From Atherinomorus stipes (lineage: Eukaryota > Chordata > Actinopteri > Atheriniformes > Atherinidae): a DNA stretch of 64,000 bases. The position numbers and the translations under genes are program-made. The notes under the pieces are model-generated. The model was not told where the DNA came from and made no database searches. It saw only the letters and a list, made by a program, of their open reading frames with translations. The DNA lies in assembly GCA_023101725.1 (NCBI GenBank), contig JALJCO010001423.1:99501-163500 (forward strand), given 5' to 3'. Each line of letters begins with the position of its first letter. The first letter of the stretch is position 1. Of the stretch, positions 1 to 25,329 are shown piece after piece.

Positions 1-1867
1 GAGAGTCATTGCTCTGCAATCGGAGCAGAGGGAGTCTAATAATCTGGCAACAATCCCATCAGGGATAAAACGCAACATATTTCTGAGGCTAAATTCATGT
101 CTCACCCTACCTCTAAGTAGATATGTGTGTATGTGTACATAATGACAGCATGAGAAATATGAGAAGGGGCTTACAGCAGAGGAGAAGGGACTTTTAAAAA
201 GTAGAAATACAAGAATGTAACACAGAGTGAACAACAATAATGCTGTTTTGTGAACACATATAAATGCTGCCAACATGAGCTTTTGATCTGCTGACACAGT
301 TTTCTTGCATGCCTCATTTAATTAAATCTCCTTTACGGTACGGCGACTGTACCAAAGTCTTCCTGTGAACATACTCTCAAGTGTGGACTTGATGAAAACC
401 AGCTTTATAAATCACTCCACAATCCACCGCGCCAGCTTCCAAATTTCTAAAATGGTTTGTGACATCTTGAGTTCCTTGTGAAAAGGATCCTCAGCAGGCC
501 ATGGGTGTCATGTGACTGTGGAGGGTGGGGTGGAGGTTGAGAAGGGGGATGCTTGTTTTCCTAGTTCCAGTAAAGAAAAAAATGTCAGTTACAAATCAAT
601 GAAAGAGAAAAACAGGTTGAGTTTTTTGTGCAATCATCTTATCACATTACAGTCTTGATAAAGAAAACTTCAATTTTTTTTTTTCCCATGTTCATTTGAC
701 TACATGATATTATGGTTTGAACATATATTTAAAGTAGATTTAAAGGCATTTAAATGTACTTTTTTCTTTTTTTTTAGTGTAGTCACACTTTATATTTTTA
801 TTGTAAAAATGGGCTAAAAAATAATTATTGCTGTGGTGCAGGCCTATCACAAGTCTTATCTGAATAACAAAGCTGGAGTCTTGGAGTCTCTTACAGACAA
901 AGTGAGTGTCTTTCTACGATGCTTTGCATGCGTATTAGGCGCGCTTCATGATTGGTCTTGTATATCTAAGGCAGTCATTTGAAGGGAGCTAGACCTTGGA
1001 CTGGAATGTTCATATATAGTACTCAGATATAATGGAATGAAGAAAAATAATGAAGGTCTTCAGGAACATTTTTCCACAAACATGGACCATGGGAAGAGAG
1101 AGCTCCCTACTTGTAGACTTTTTATAATTTTGGAAATTATTAAAAGACCCTGTCCTGAAGAACTGAGGGTTCTAACAGGCTCATAATGTAAAAGCAGTTT
1201 AGATGGATAAGCAGGACCAAAACCAGTAAAGAATCTTAAAGGTGTCATAACCTAGTGTTTTACATACACGATCCTTCTTAAATTATCTTCAAATGAATTT
1301 TTAATTCTAGTTGGGTGGGACGAAAATTTAATGAGCCCATTTTAACCTCTTTTTATCCCCAACTTTTTGTTTGTTGCGAGAATACGCACGAGAGTTAGAC
1401 CTGTCTGTAAGCGCGTTCACGAGGCAAATGTCAAAGCCAAAACAAAGTTTTATCAGGACAGAGCAAGTGAAGGAAAATGATGTCCCAACAGAGAAAAACG
1501 TGATAAAACGTAACGGCACGGTTGATAGAGAAAATCCTCGGAGTAAAAGGGCTGGAGTCTGATGAATATAAGGAGCGGACGTGTGACGTGAAGTTAACCA
1601 AACAGTGTTAGCTTCTGTAGCTACATTAGCAGCTTGTCCGCTCGTCAACCACCGTTTACTGGTCTCTTACACAAAAGATAAGTTACACAAGCAGCAACAC
1701 TTACCGACTGCACATCCTCACTGATAAGTATAATCCACTGGTGCCTGGTAGTGCTGTCCCTCCTGTTAAAGCACCGAAAACTGCTGAATTTCTGCTGAGG
1801 CAACTTGGCACGGCTATCTCCCCCTCCTCCTCATCGGAGTTACCTGCCACGGTCTACTCTGTGGCAG

Positions 1868-2042
1868 TAAATCAGCTGCCTTCAGGTGGTGCTAAAGAGG
1901 CTAGCTTAGCAGCTCGCCCGCAGCCTCTCTAGTTCATGTCATAACAGCTGGTCATAACTCCTCCATGGCATGTAATCAGCTGCTTTTAGGTGGCGCTAAA
2001 GAGGCTAGCTTAGCAGCTAGCAGCCTCTCTAGTTCACGTCAT
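1868..2042. repeat. Imperfect tandem duplication, about 100-bp period
   Basis: Two copies of a roughly 75-bp block, 1868-1942 and 1969-2042. Both read through AATCAGCTGC, GCTAAAGAGGCTAGCTTAGC and CAGCCTCTCTAGTTCA. They differ by a few substitutions and a small indel. Function unknown. Confidence 0.75.
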
Positions 2043-3999
2043 TCGGAGAAAGAAATTCAATTCGCGTACTGTGGAGAGCGCTTGCTTGTGGCTGATTCTG
2101 GTGAGAAAAGAGAGCCCGCACTCAAAGACGAAGTCACTTTCACTCTCCGGAGTTTCTGGCACGTTATAACTTAGGTCCCGTTCCAGTACACGTGTTTTAA
2201 CGTGAAAAAGTGGGATTTCCGGGTGATGACTCCTTTAAAATCTATTCAGGACCGGTGCAGTTGCAAGATGTGATTTTTACGTCATATTCGGGGGACTCCC
2301 ATCCAGAGGACGACACGTAAAAAGAGCCCATGCTGAACTAAAGACAGAGTGATGATAGTAGAGGTGACAGAGGGGAAACAGCTCTCAAAATAGGTTCCTT
2401 TGTAGACCTCAGATGTTCAAGACGATTATGACAAGCGAGCGAGAAGGAGGGGAAAGGGAATGCATGCTGCGGCTCTGGGCAGAAAGCCCAAAGCTTCAGC
2501 TTGCTGGGACAACACAGCGGGGGTGAGGAGGGTCGGGGGGCGAACTGTGCAAGAGGCTACGTGATTATCATGCAGAAACATGCTTGTGCTTACAGAGTTG
2601 GGATGTCAACAAAAGGAGAAAGTTTTACTGAACCTGAGATTTTCCTCCAGCTCTCCTCATGCTCCCGGCATGCCTCCATTTCTGACAGGATTAAACTCGA
2701 GTACACGGATACACATTTTGCAGAATAGCCCACAGATGTTTTTCCATTTGTCCTGCAGTGCTGTTCTCACAGCTAACTGCCCCCTTAAGAATCATCAGAC
2801 ATCCCCCCCCCCTCCTCTGGGGTCCTCCCTAAACCCCACTGGGAGTATAGAAAGCAGGCAACAACACAAGTGCATTCTTTGTTCTGTATTTATAACTTCT
2901 GACATATTCTTTTCCCAGTCTCAGATAGCGTTTTAATCCTCTGCCAACCTTTTCTTAGCCGAGCATCAGCTTGTGTTTATATTTCCAGAGCGTGGGGTAA
3001 ATATCAGGCGCTGGCAGTGACAGGGTGGGTTTCAGGGGGGGCTGTCAGTTTCTGCAGGGCTCATTAGAGCTCCTGATGAAAGTTGAGTGATTTTTCATTT
3101 TCACACCTGATCCCCTTTCTTTGTGGATTGGCATGGCATAATCCATCCATATATCCATGGTGGTGTGGAAGACACTTGATGGCAGCGAGTGTGCTTGTGA
3201 GACAGGAGAGGAGGGGAGAATATGTTGTTATCAAAATATTGAGACAAAACACAGTCTCAGGTGGATTGTGTATCCTTGGAAAAGTCACGTGCACATGTAC
3301 AATGTGAGTGACCTCAACGACCTCAGTGTGAACTCCAGTGTTTGCAGGGTAATCACCTATAGGACATGTACCATGAATGCATAAGTACAAATGTTTGGGT
3401 AAATTTTTATGTCTACAGCAGGCTTCTGTAGCTCGAAGTAAGTGTGATCAATTTTCCATCTACTTCCCAATAACCTCTTCCGTAACCTCTCACCACCAGA
3501 ACCAGAAGTCATTCAACAAGTTTTTTTCTCTCCAAATTACTGTGCATTTTTTAAATCAATTCCAGTTTACTTTGTCCATGAAAAGTCACAAGACTAGTGC
3601 ATGAAGAGTTGATGTTCCAAGAACAAATAAAGAGGGGGGTTTTCTAATCAGTTTACAGACTGATCAGTGGTGTCTTTAGTGGCCAAACATTAACCCTTTA
3701 GAGTTTGCACTTAGAAAAAAGCAGGAGAAAAATGTTCCTACTTGGATAATAATGATGAAAATAATCACTTTTTCAAGATTCAATTAATTTTATTATCCCA
3801 CCTGGAGATATTTGTCTTGGGCTTTCATCCCAACAGCACCCACAGAGTTTTGACAAGTAACCTTAAAATCCACACATGCAACTAAAGCTAAACCACACAT
3901 GTACAACTAATGAATTGATGCAATAAATTCAATAATTTCTCATACACAAGAAATATGTGAAGTCAGTAATAATAAATGGCATAAAATCAATTAAGACAA

Positions 4000-4020
4000 C
4001 CCCCCCCCCCCCCCCCCCCC
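4000..4020. repeat. Poly(C) tract of 21 bases
   Basis: An uninterrupted run of C on the + strand. Long G/C homopolymers recur in this window (19 G at 29834, 21 G at 32492). Their length is prone to sequencing and assembly error. Confidence 0.9.
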
Positions 4021-4329
4021 AATAAATTCAATTTAAAAACAGATGAATAAATAAATGAACAGCAGTCATTAAAAACAGGATCATTATGTCTGTTGAACCT
4101 GAATGTAGGGATTCTTCTTCCTGAAGGCAGTAGCTTTTGCTCTCTATGTAGAACACGAGTCATGTCATTAATGATCTTATTAGCTTGTCTGTGACAGGCC
4201 TGTTCATAGATGGCCGGCATTGGCGCCTGCTCTTCAACTCCAATGATTTTCCATGCACTGTTACAGCAGTTTATTTTTCAGTAGTGCAGTGAGGTCACCA
4301 AACCAAGCTGTGTATCTCGTAAGGCTCTC

Positions 4330-4996
4330 TAGAAAACGTTATAAACTGGAATCTCAAACAAGAGTATTCCCTCAGAGATGAAAGACACGAACAACGTGAG
4401 ATATTCATTGAAACTATGTATTTCTTCATGTTGGCTGGAAGCCGGTAGAGCTGAAGCTCCTCTCAGACATCCGTCAGTCCGACTGTCCGAGATTTTGCGG
4501 TTTTTTATTCTGTTAAGTTTCCATTTTATTCATTAGTGGGGTCTGATATTCAATTTTATCAGGAATAATTCAACACAGAGATTAAAGTTAAGCCAATGGG
4601 AATATTAAAAAGTAACGGAATAATTACTTTTCTAAGTAATTATTTTTTACAAAGCTGAAACTACATTTTAAACGCTGTTGCTAATTCCTTCTCCAAAAAG
4701 TAACTATGATTACTCACTTTTGTAGTAATCACAAAACATTAATCAACCTTAATCACTGTGTAGTTTTTATTAGAGATTTCACAGGTTCAGCATCAGACAG
4801 AAGCCAGAAGAGGATGCTGGCCACATAAATAGTTTTTAAAGTAGATTATTGTTGTAAAAGTAATGACTTCTTTCATTGATAATTTTAGTTTTATGCATTT
4901 AAAAGTATCAAATGGAAAAATCGGAAATCTAATTGCAATCGCAATATTTGTCAGAAAAATCGCAATTAGGATTTTTGTCAAAATCGTGCAGCCCTA
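4330..4996 (-). mobile_element. hAT-type element, 5'-end fragment (same family as 60377-61759)
   Basis: Read on the - strand, this begins with TAGGGCTGCACGATTTT at 4996 and runs colinear with the complete element at 60377-61759. Shared landmarks are the segment with ATAAAACTAAAATTAT, the ATAATCTACTTTAAAAACTA segment and the CTGACGGATGTCTGAGAGGA segment. Similarity fades near 4330, so the far terminus is missing and no target-site duplication can be paired. The exact left border is uncertain. Confidence 0.7.
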
Positions 4997-5170
4997 ATAC
5001 GCTCCTCAACACACCTGAATCAAATGGCTAATTCCCTCATGGACATGTTATTCAGCTCTGCAGAGGCCTGGTAACAAAGCATTCATTTGATTCAGATGTG
5101 TTGGAGAAGGGATGCAACCAAAATGTGCAGGACAGGAGCTCTTGGGGACTGGACTTTGGCATCCCTGGTT
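4997..5170. repeat. Partial fold-back repeat (family of 39617-40018)
   Basis: Contains the family landmarks CACACCTGAATCAAATG, its inverted counterpart CATTTGATTCAGATGTGTTG, GAAGGGATGCAACCAAAAT and a degenerate terminal GGCATCCCTGG. The left terminus is missing where the hAT fragment ends, so one disrupted the other or a deletion joined them. Confidence 0.65.
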
Positions 5171-6239
5171 TAATGGAAGAATAACATGACCCTTTTGTTT
5201 CCACATGGATTCTTAAGGCTTTTTCACACAGAGACCGATGCGAATAAATGGCACAAAATTGTGAATAAATTGGAGGAGAAATATCGCCGCATTTGTCTAT
5301 ACACAACTGCTCCGACGCGAATTTACAAAGATGCATGAACAAACTTGCATTTGTTATTCCAGAGGAGCGTGACCACATGCAGAGAGCAGTGACAGAGGGA
5401 GAGGCAGCTGCAGGTAAACTTTTGGATGCTGAAAAACAGCTGATCTTACCGTGAAGATGCCAAATGCGGATTTTAAATATAACACCTGCAGCTAATAACC
5501 TCGAATTGCTACAAAACGTAGGAAAACTCTGTTACTTAGCTGTGATTTTTTCCCTCGTTTGCCAAACAAGAGTGCTGCGACACAAAGATGATAAGACCTG
5601 TGCCATAATGATACAGTAGCAGCGACCAAGCCACACTTCTCTCTTTTTCCTTTCTCTTTTGTTGCGACCAGCTCTGTGACGGTCAGTGCACCTTCTCTGA
5701 TTGGTGTATTGTGTATCTGTCAGATGTGAATATTTAAAAAATCAACCTCAGTTCAAAAAAATAAACATCGCAAAATCGCAAGACGGAATTTTGTCACTGA
5801 TGTGAACGCTCCCGTTGACTTGACATTAAGTTGATCAAAGCTTTTGCCGTTCAAATCTTTCGGACTAAATAATTGGAGTAGGTGTGTAAAGTGCCTCTGC
5901 ACAGAAGTAGTCAATTTGTGTCCTCTGGGTTAAAAAGTTATCAGTAAACACTCAGGTATTTGTAAGAACTAACCAGTTTTATTTGTGTTCAGAAGTAGAT
6001 GGTTATCACCACACCAGCTGAAAAATGTCTGAATTTCTAAAACAAAGATAATAATAAAAATTCGACTTGGCATTGCATACCCAAACCAAGTGGAAGGAAG
6101 AGATGGTGTGGGCAGATTTAATTTACTTCAGTAAAGTTGTTATGAAATGCATTATAGTGACTGAAAAACTGAGCAGACTGTAACACGTTGAGTTTTAATT
6201 GTTGGCAACAGATTGGAGCCAGATCTGCTTCATCTGAAT

Positions 6240-6652
6240 TAGGGATGTGCCAGTATCTGGTTTCAAGGTATACCACGGTATAAAAACGCAGTGGTATGAA
6301 AACCACTACATTGTCCGTCATACCTTCATACCTTGACCGCAGTATGAACTTCATTCTGTCTTATAAAACACAGGGAAAGAGTGCAAGTCAGGTGTACGCT
6401 GCCTGTCCTGATGCACACTCCCAGTTGGTGGTGGTAAATTCATGTTGCTTGCAAATGCCAACGCCATTAAACATCAAAGGAAGAAGAAGTACAGATGTTC
6501 CAATAAAAGGCAACAAAAATAGCTTTTTATTTACCCAGACACTTAAAAACAATATTTAAGAGCGTAGTCATGATACCATGGTATACTGTGAAACTGTGAT
6601 ATTTTAGCTCAAGGTTTTCATACCGTCAGAATTTCATACTGGCATATGCCTT
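6240..6652. mobile_element. hAT-like MITE (GGTATACC-rich family), 413 bp
   Basis: The left end is TAGGGATGTGCCAGTATC and the right end is a degenerate inverted copy, CATACTGGCATATGCCT. Internal segments with GTATACCACGGTATAAAA near the left end and ATACCATGGTATACTGTG near the right end are also roughly inverted. Flanking 8-mers ATCTGAAT and GTCTGACT match at 6 of 8 positions, consistent with a decayed 8-bp target duplication. It sits 79 bp before an nt5c2 exon. Confidence 0.7.
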
Positions 6653-6724
6653 GTCTGACTCCTGGTGGAACATTGTGAAGCTGGAAAAATTCACTAAACT
6701 AAATTCAAATGTTTGTGTTTCTGA

Positions 6725-20299
<13,575 letters not shown>

Positions 20300-22955
20300 T
20301 AAGCTGGACCTGCAGTGATGAGCCGTGCTCCTGCTCCTGTCGCCTTGTGTTTCCCAGTAGAGTCGGATAGTGATCTCTCTCAAAGCGAGGCAGGACGTCA
20401 AAAACATCTCCAGTGTGTTTGTGTGTAAATATATATGTAAATATATATTTACAGTACAGCTCAAATACTGTATGCACACAAACACACACACACACTGGAG
20501 GTTTCTGAGGAAGTGTAACGGACCAGTAGCAGAGAAGATCATACGACTGTCAGAAGACCGCATGCATGCTCGGTCCTCAAAACAAAGAACTCACATCCAC
20601 AATCATCAAACACTAAATTTCATCATCTTTTCTAAGCCAACTTTTCAGACCTGCTCGTGCATCGAAACGGTTGTACTCATGTTTTTACTTTGATCTATCA
20701 GATGTTGTCATTTTAACTTTAACAAGCTAACAAATCAGATGAAAACAAAAACTTCTGTGTCAGAGAAAAAATACTTTTTTTATGCTATGTGGGAACAAAT
20801 TAGTTTTTCATCTGCTCTGCTTGTTTTCTACTCATGACGATGTTGTAACACATGTGAGGGTGAGTAGTAGGCTCAGACTGGAGCGAGGATCTGTTGGATT
20901 TAACTTACTGGGAGTACTGAAGCACAAGCTGGTGTCAAACAGATCAACACGCTTTTGTTTTTTTATTTTTATATTAGTCGGGAGTTTGTGTCATGGTACA
21001 TGACTGACAGTTATTGCTCATTTATTCTTACTAAGCAACAACAAGAACAGAGTACTGTAGCTGTATTTTATCCTTTAGTCGCCATGACAACCTTAACATA
21101 CAGTAGTTAGTCTGTGAATAAGTCAATTGAAAGTTGTTCTTGCCTTCAACGAGTTGACAGTTTGAGGCCACAAGCAGGCTGACCTGCAGTATTTTACTAC
21201 TCAGCTTGGATTTGATCTTTTTTTAAAAGTTGAAACTCGAGTGTTGGTGCCAGTGATGGGGGAGGGGGGAGGGTGGGTGCGAGACGAGCTGAGCACCTTA
21301 GAGATGTGTGAGTTGATTTTTGTCAGGTGTTCTGTAAGAGCACGGAAGTGCAAAGACGTGAAGCTTCTGGTGTAAAAGTGTTTTCAGAAGCGGCTTTAGT
21401 TTGCTGTTTGTGCAGAGATACCAGCGTCCTCCATGACAGGAAACGTGCGGACATGTATGAACACTGTGAACTTATTTAGACTTCATCACCGTGAAGGTTC
21501 TGGCTGTGCTGCTCAACTTTCTGCATTTGCTTTGAGCTTTCTCACAAAATAAGTTTAAAACTGAAAATGGTTTTTAGTAAGAAATTAAAGACGAGTTGTT
21601 CCAGTGTGTAGCATGTAGGCATGCTGAACTGGCACAAATATAGCTTCTTTCAAAACTTCATTTCTGTAGTTTTGGATGTTAAAGCAGATCTGTGTTTTTG
21701 TTACCTCAGAAAAGTATTTGTAAGTACAAGCAGTGGTCCTTCTCACACTCCACAGCCTGAAACTGACTTCTGAAGGACTTCCATCAGCTTCACCGCTTCC
21801 CCCTTTTCTCCTTCTTGCTTGGAGTATTTGGCTCAGTTTTGCCTCTAAACTTTGCACACTGGACTTTAGATATCATTCATAACAGAGAAACAATAAAATA
21901 TGAGTGCATTTTTTTATTTGTGCAGGAACTGCATATTTTCAGTTTATGCAAGAATAAAAAAAAAGTAGGACTGGCATCTGGAATACCTGCCTGAACTTCA
22001 AATATTTGGCTTATTTTTTACCACATCTGCTGTGCTGCGTCTGCACCTTTATGTAAATGTTGGAGCTGCCCCACGGTTTGGGTCCCAAAAAGGGAAAGAA
22101 CACACCGTCTACTTCTTTCATAACTTTTGTTTTGGCTTGATGTGGAGTGCAGAAAACGTGTTTATCCGCAGATTTATGAGATTATTCTTCAGTAAAATCT
22201 TTGATACTTAAAGATATATTAACCGTTTTCTTCTTTCCTGTTTTTTTAACATTTGTATTCTCTGATTTTTATTTTCGTTTGACGTAGAAGGACTGGATAT
22301 GCTACACGAGGCAGCTGCATCGCTAGTTACAGTTAACCGAAAAACTCGCATGCACGAATATCTGCTCTGCCGCGATTATTCTAGCATCAGTATTACTTCT
22401 ACGTGGCTTTCAGCATTTAAAAAGGTGTTTTTTTTTTACCATTTGTCAGTGAACTGTAGTTTACACAAAGAAAAAAACTGCAAACCTGTACAAAATGAAA
22501 AATCTTAAAAGTGAAGGGAAATGTGAATAGCATGTTAAGTACTAGAACTAATATGTTAATTGTGATCAACACCATGAGGTTCTTATTTTTCTAAGCTAGT
22601 GTTTTTAAATGGTCTTGGTTTACAGAAGTGTAAATAGACCTTTTCATTTCCTTTTTTATCTTTCTTTTCCCCAGAACTGACACATTTTGTTCATTTTTCT
22701 ACAGAAGTCTGTCACACAGGCTTAACTTCTTACTGATGCCCGGTGAGAAGGTTTCAATGCGGTTTGTTATCCATTGCTGTGATGTGCAGAATGCATCTGC
22801 ATCAACAGAGCCACATTTCATTTTCTAAACTGTAGTGATGTTTGTTTTTATTCATATCAAGATGTTTTGTTTGTTTCCAGAATTTTTCCTTCAGACTGTA
22901 CATTAAGGTAAATTCCATGAAAATCTAGAAAATAAAGATAGTTTGTAATATGTTG
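20300..22955 (+). other. nt5c2 3' UTR (inferred)
   Basis: About 2.65 kb between the stop codon and the best poly(A) signal, with T-rich unique sequence and no recognised transposon. Earlier AATAAA hexamers at 21892 and 21953 could give shorter forms. The extent is inferred from the hexamer and the GT-rich sequence after it, not from transcript data. Confidence 0.6.
22931..22936 (+). terminator. Putative poly(A) signal AATAAA of nt5c2
   Basis: AATAAA followed within 15-45 bp by T/GT-rich sequence (GTTTGTAATATGTTGCTGTT). It is the last good hexamer before the transposon-rich intergenic stretch begins at 23027. Confidence 0.55.
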
Positions 22956-23026
22956 CTGTTTTGTTTTTATTTTCTCCATCTTGTCCCTCAGGGACCTTAA
23001 TTAAATTTAATCAGTAATGCACACAT

Positions 23027-23641
23027 TAGGGATGCACAATATTGGAATTTTGGTCGATATCCGATATGCCGATATTTCAAAACTCATGTGGCTGATAACC
23101 GATATCGATACCAATATTAAAGCTAAAAAAAAAGCAGTCATTACAAATACCAGTTTTATTATCAGTTTCAGTCACATTGAAAGCTAGGGGTGGGAAAAAA
23201 TAGCGATACACTGAAATATTGCGATATTTTCATATGCTGATATCTAATTGATATTTAAAAACCCTATTGATTTATTTTACTTACGAAATCTCGTGAGATT
23301 TCATCATTCTGTTACAAGCTATCGCGATATTTTGTGGATTCTCGCGATATTTTGTTAGTAAAATAGATCGATACCATGTTTTTAAATGTCAATATGATAG
23401 CAGCATATGAAAATATCCGGATATTTCACTGTATTGATATTTTTTCCTATCCCTATTCTTCAGAGGTTTTAAAGTCTGTAAAAAATAAGTTTTTGAAGAA
23501 GAAGTAGTTTTAGGTTTTTTTAGACTTTACAAACAGCGGGCTGATCGGTTAAATATTGGTGGGGTGGCTGATGTCCGATATTCAGTTTTAAGGCTAATAT
23601 AGGCCGCTACCAATAGGGGGACGATTATATTGTGCATCCCT
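23027..23641 (+). mobile_element. hAT-type element (TAGGGATGCACAATAT family), 615 bp, perfect TSD
   Basis: Starts TAGGGATGCACAATATTGGA and ends ATATTGTGCATCCCT, flanked by a perfect 8-bp duplication GCACACAT (23019-23026 and 23642-23649). It is rich in CCGATATCGG-type motifs. It carries an inner unit at 23185-23455 with its own TAGGGGTGGG-type ends, as does the second copy at 38485-39169. Confidence 0.9.
23185..23455 (+). repeat. Inner TIR unit (TAGGGGTGGGAAAAAAT family), about 271 bp
   Basis: Begins TAGGGGTGGGAAAAAAT and ends in the degenerate inverse ATTTTTTCCTATCCCTA. Internal GCGATATTTTCATATG/CATATGAAAATATC is also inverted. No target duplication could be paired around it. The same unit occupies the same place in the copy at 38485. 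Confidence 0.75.
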
Positions 23642-24638
23642 GCACACATCACTGTTTTATGTATTGTTCCATGTTTCATTTTTACTAGTAATCCTTAATT
23701 AGTTTAGATTTAAGGATATTTTTAGTTATTTCAGTAGATTTGTGTGTGTGTTTTGTGTGTACTGGAAGTGAGTGGAGGTGGAGGAAAAGCTGACTTACAT
23801 AACACCTCACCACAAACATGCATCCCATAGTGCTCTGCAGCCACTCAAGGACAGAGATGCTGTACATCACTTATTTATCAACATCAGGTCAGCATTTCTT
23901 GACTCAGCATTTTACTGCTGTTTGTCGACTCAGCAGAACTTCTGAAGTAATTCTGACCATCAAATATTAAAACATGCCCATTTCATATATTTAAAACTCG
24001 TGATCTTATCTGAATATCTTCATTTTGAGAGTCATGTTGGAGGTTGGTGTTCTGGCCTGCCTCAGAGACCACGTGTTTAGCTCAGATTTATGGTGCGGAT
24101 CAGAGGATTATGCTTTCACTTTGCTGGGCTGTATTTGGGAGCTCAGTCAGATGAAGGATGTAAGCGAGGCCTGGCCTGTTACTGGCTGCTGTGGAGGTGA
24201 TGGGGGGTGAATAACGGCCCCTCCAGAGGATGCTCACTGACCCATCGCACGTCTCCTCCTCTGAATATGAGAAGCCTTTGAGGGATACTGAGTTCCCAAT
24301 CTTCAGATCTTCCTCGGGTCAAACTTTTAAACAAAAGTGCAAGACTAGAGAGGAAAATGCTGGATGCAGCCATGATGGAAAACATTACAAACTACAGCCA
24401 GCTGATTTCCTCTGGTTGAGCCTGAAGGCAGCAGGTTATCACTATAGTGTTTTTCATCCAGAGATGAAGCACTGGAATGCCATGACTGACTTAATTAGTT
24501 CCAGGTTTTCTTTCTCACACCTCATGTCACCTTTTGTCCTTTTTATTAAATTAATTCTATTTCTTGTATAGTGTACTACAAATACGTTGCCACGGCTTTG
24601 CTGAGTCAATAACCTCACACTTTCTGCTTTCTCATAAA

Positions 24639-25136
24639 TAGTGATGCACAATATTATTGGCCTGATATCAGAAAAGGCCGATGCTGGCTTTAAAACCGAA
24701 TAGCGATATCGGTATTGACCGATATTGGCTTTAAAACTGAATGACAATATATTTTTTACATTTTATTTGTTTGTTAAATAGGGACAGAGAATATAAAACC
24801 ACAACAACAACAACAAAAAACCCTCCTAAATATGCCAGATTTAGCCAAAAGGCTAGTTTTCATCTGTTGTTCCTCACCAGATCTTAAAAGGCTCCATGAA
24901 ATGAGGAAATACAAAAATATAAAATTGTAAATCAAACAGTTATCAGTATAAATAATGGCCGCTTTTTGGTGGCGTACCTGCAGAATGCTGAATCTACAGC
25001 AGATGATGCAGAAATAGTTTTCTAATTTTGTACAAGGAATGAATGTTACATCATTTTCAGATTTAATATCGTATCAGCCATAAGAAGCAGAAAATTATCA
25101 GTTTTCGTTAAGAAATTTTTACATTGTGCGTCACTA
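24639..25136. mobile_element. hAT-type MITE (TAGTGATGCACAATATT), 498 bp
   Basis: The ends TAGTGATGCACAATATT and ACATTGTGCGTCACTA are flanked by CTCATAAA and CTCCTAAA (7 of 8). Related by its termini to the 23027 family. Confidence 0.85.
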
Positions 25137-25329
25137 CTCCTAAATGAATGAATGAATAATGGGAAATATCTAATCTCCTGGAAATACTAGTGATTTAAGG
25201 ATAGTGAGGAAAATCGTTGTGATAGTTGTTTCTCTTCTTCGCTTGCTTGTCAGTATTTATCATTTGGGCTGTTTGTGGAGAAACAATAATTCAGATGGAG
25301 TCGCTTTAAGCTTATAAGTTGGTTCTAAC

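Noticed and set aside
1371..2174. Short + strand frames (63-69 codons) in the 5' region
   Set aside because: Arise in a partly duplicated stretch. No start context, splice sites or similarity that I recognise.
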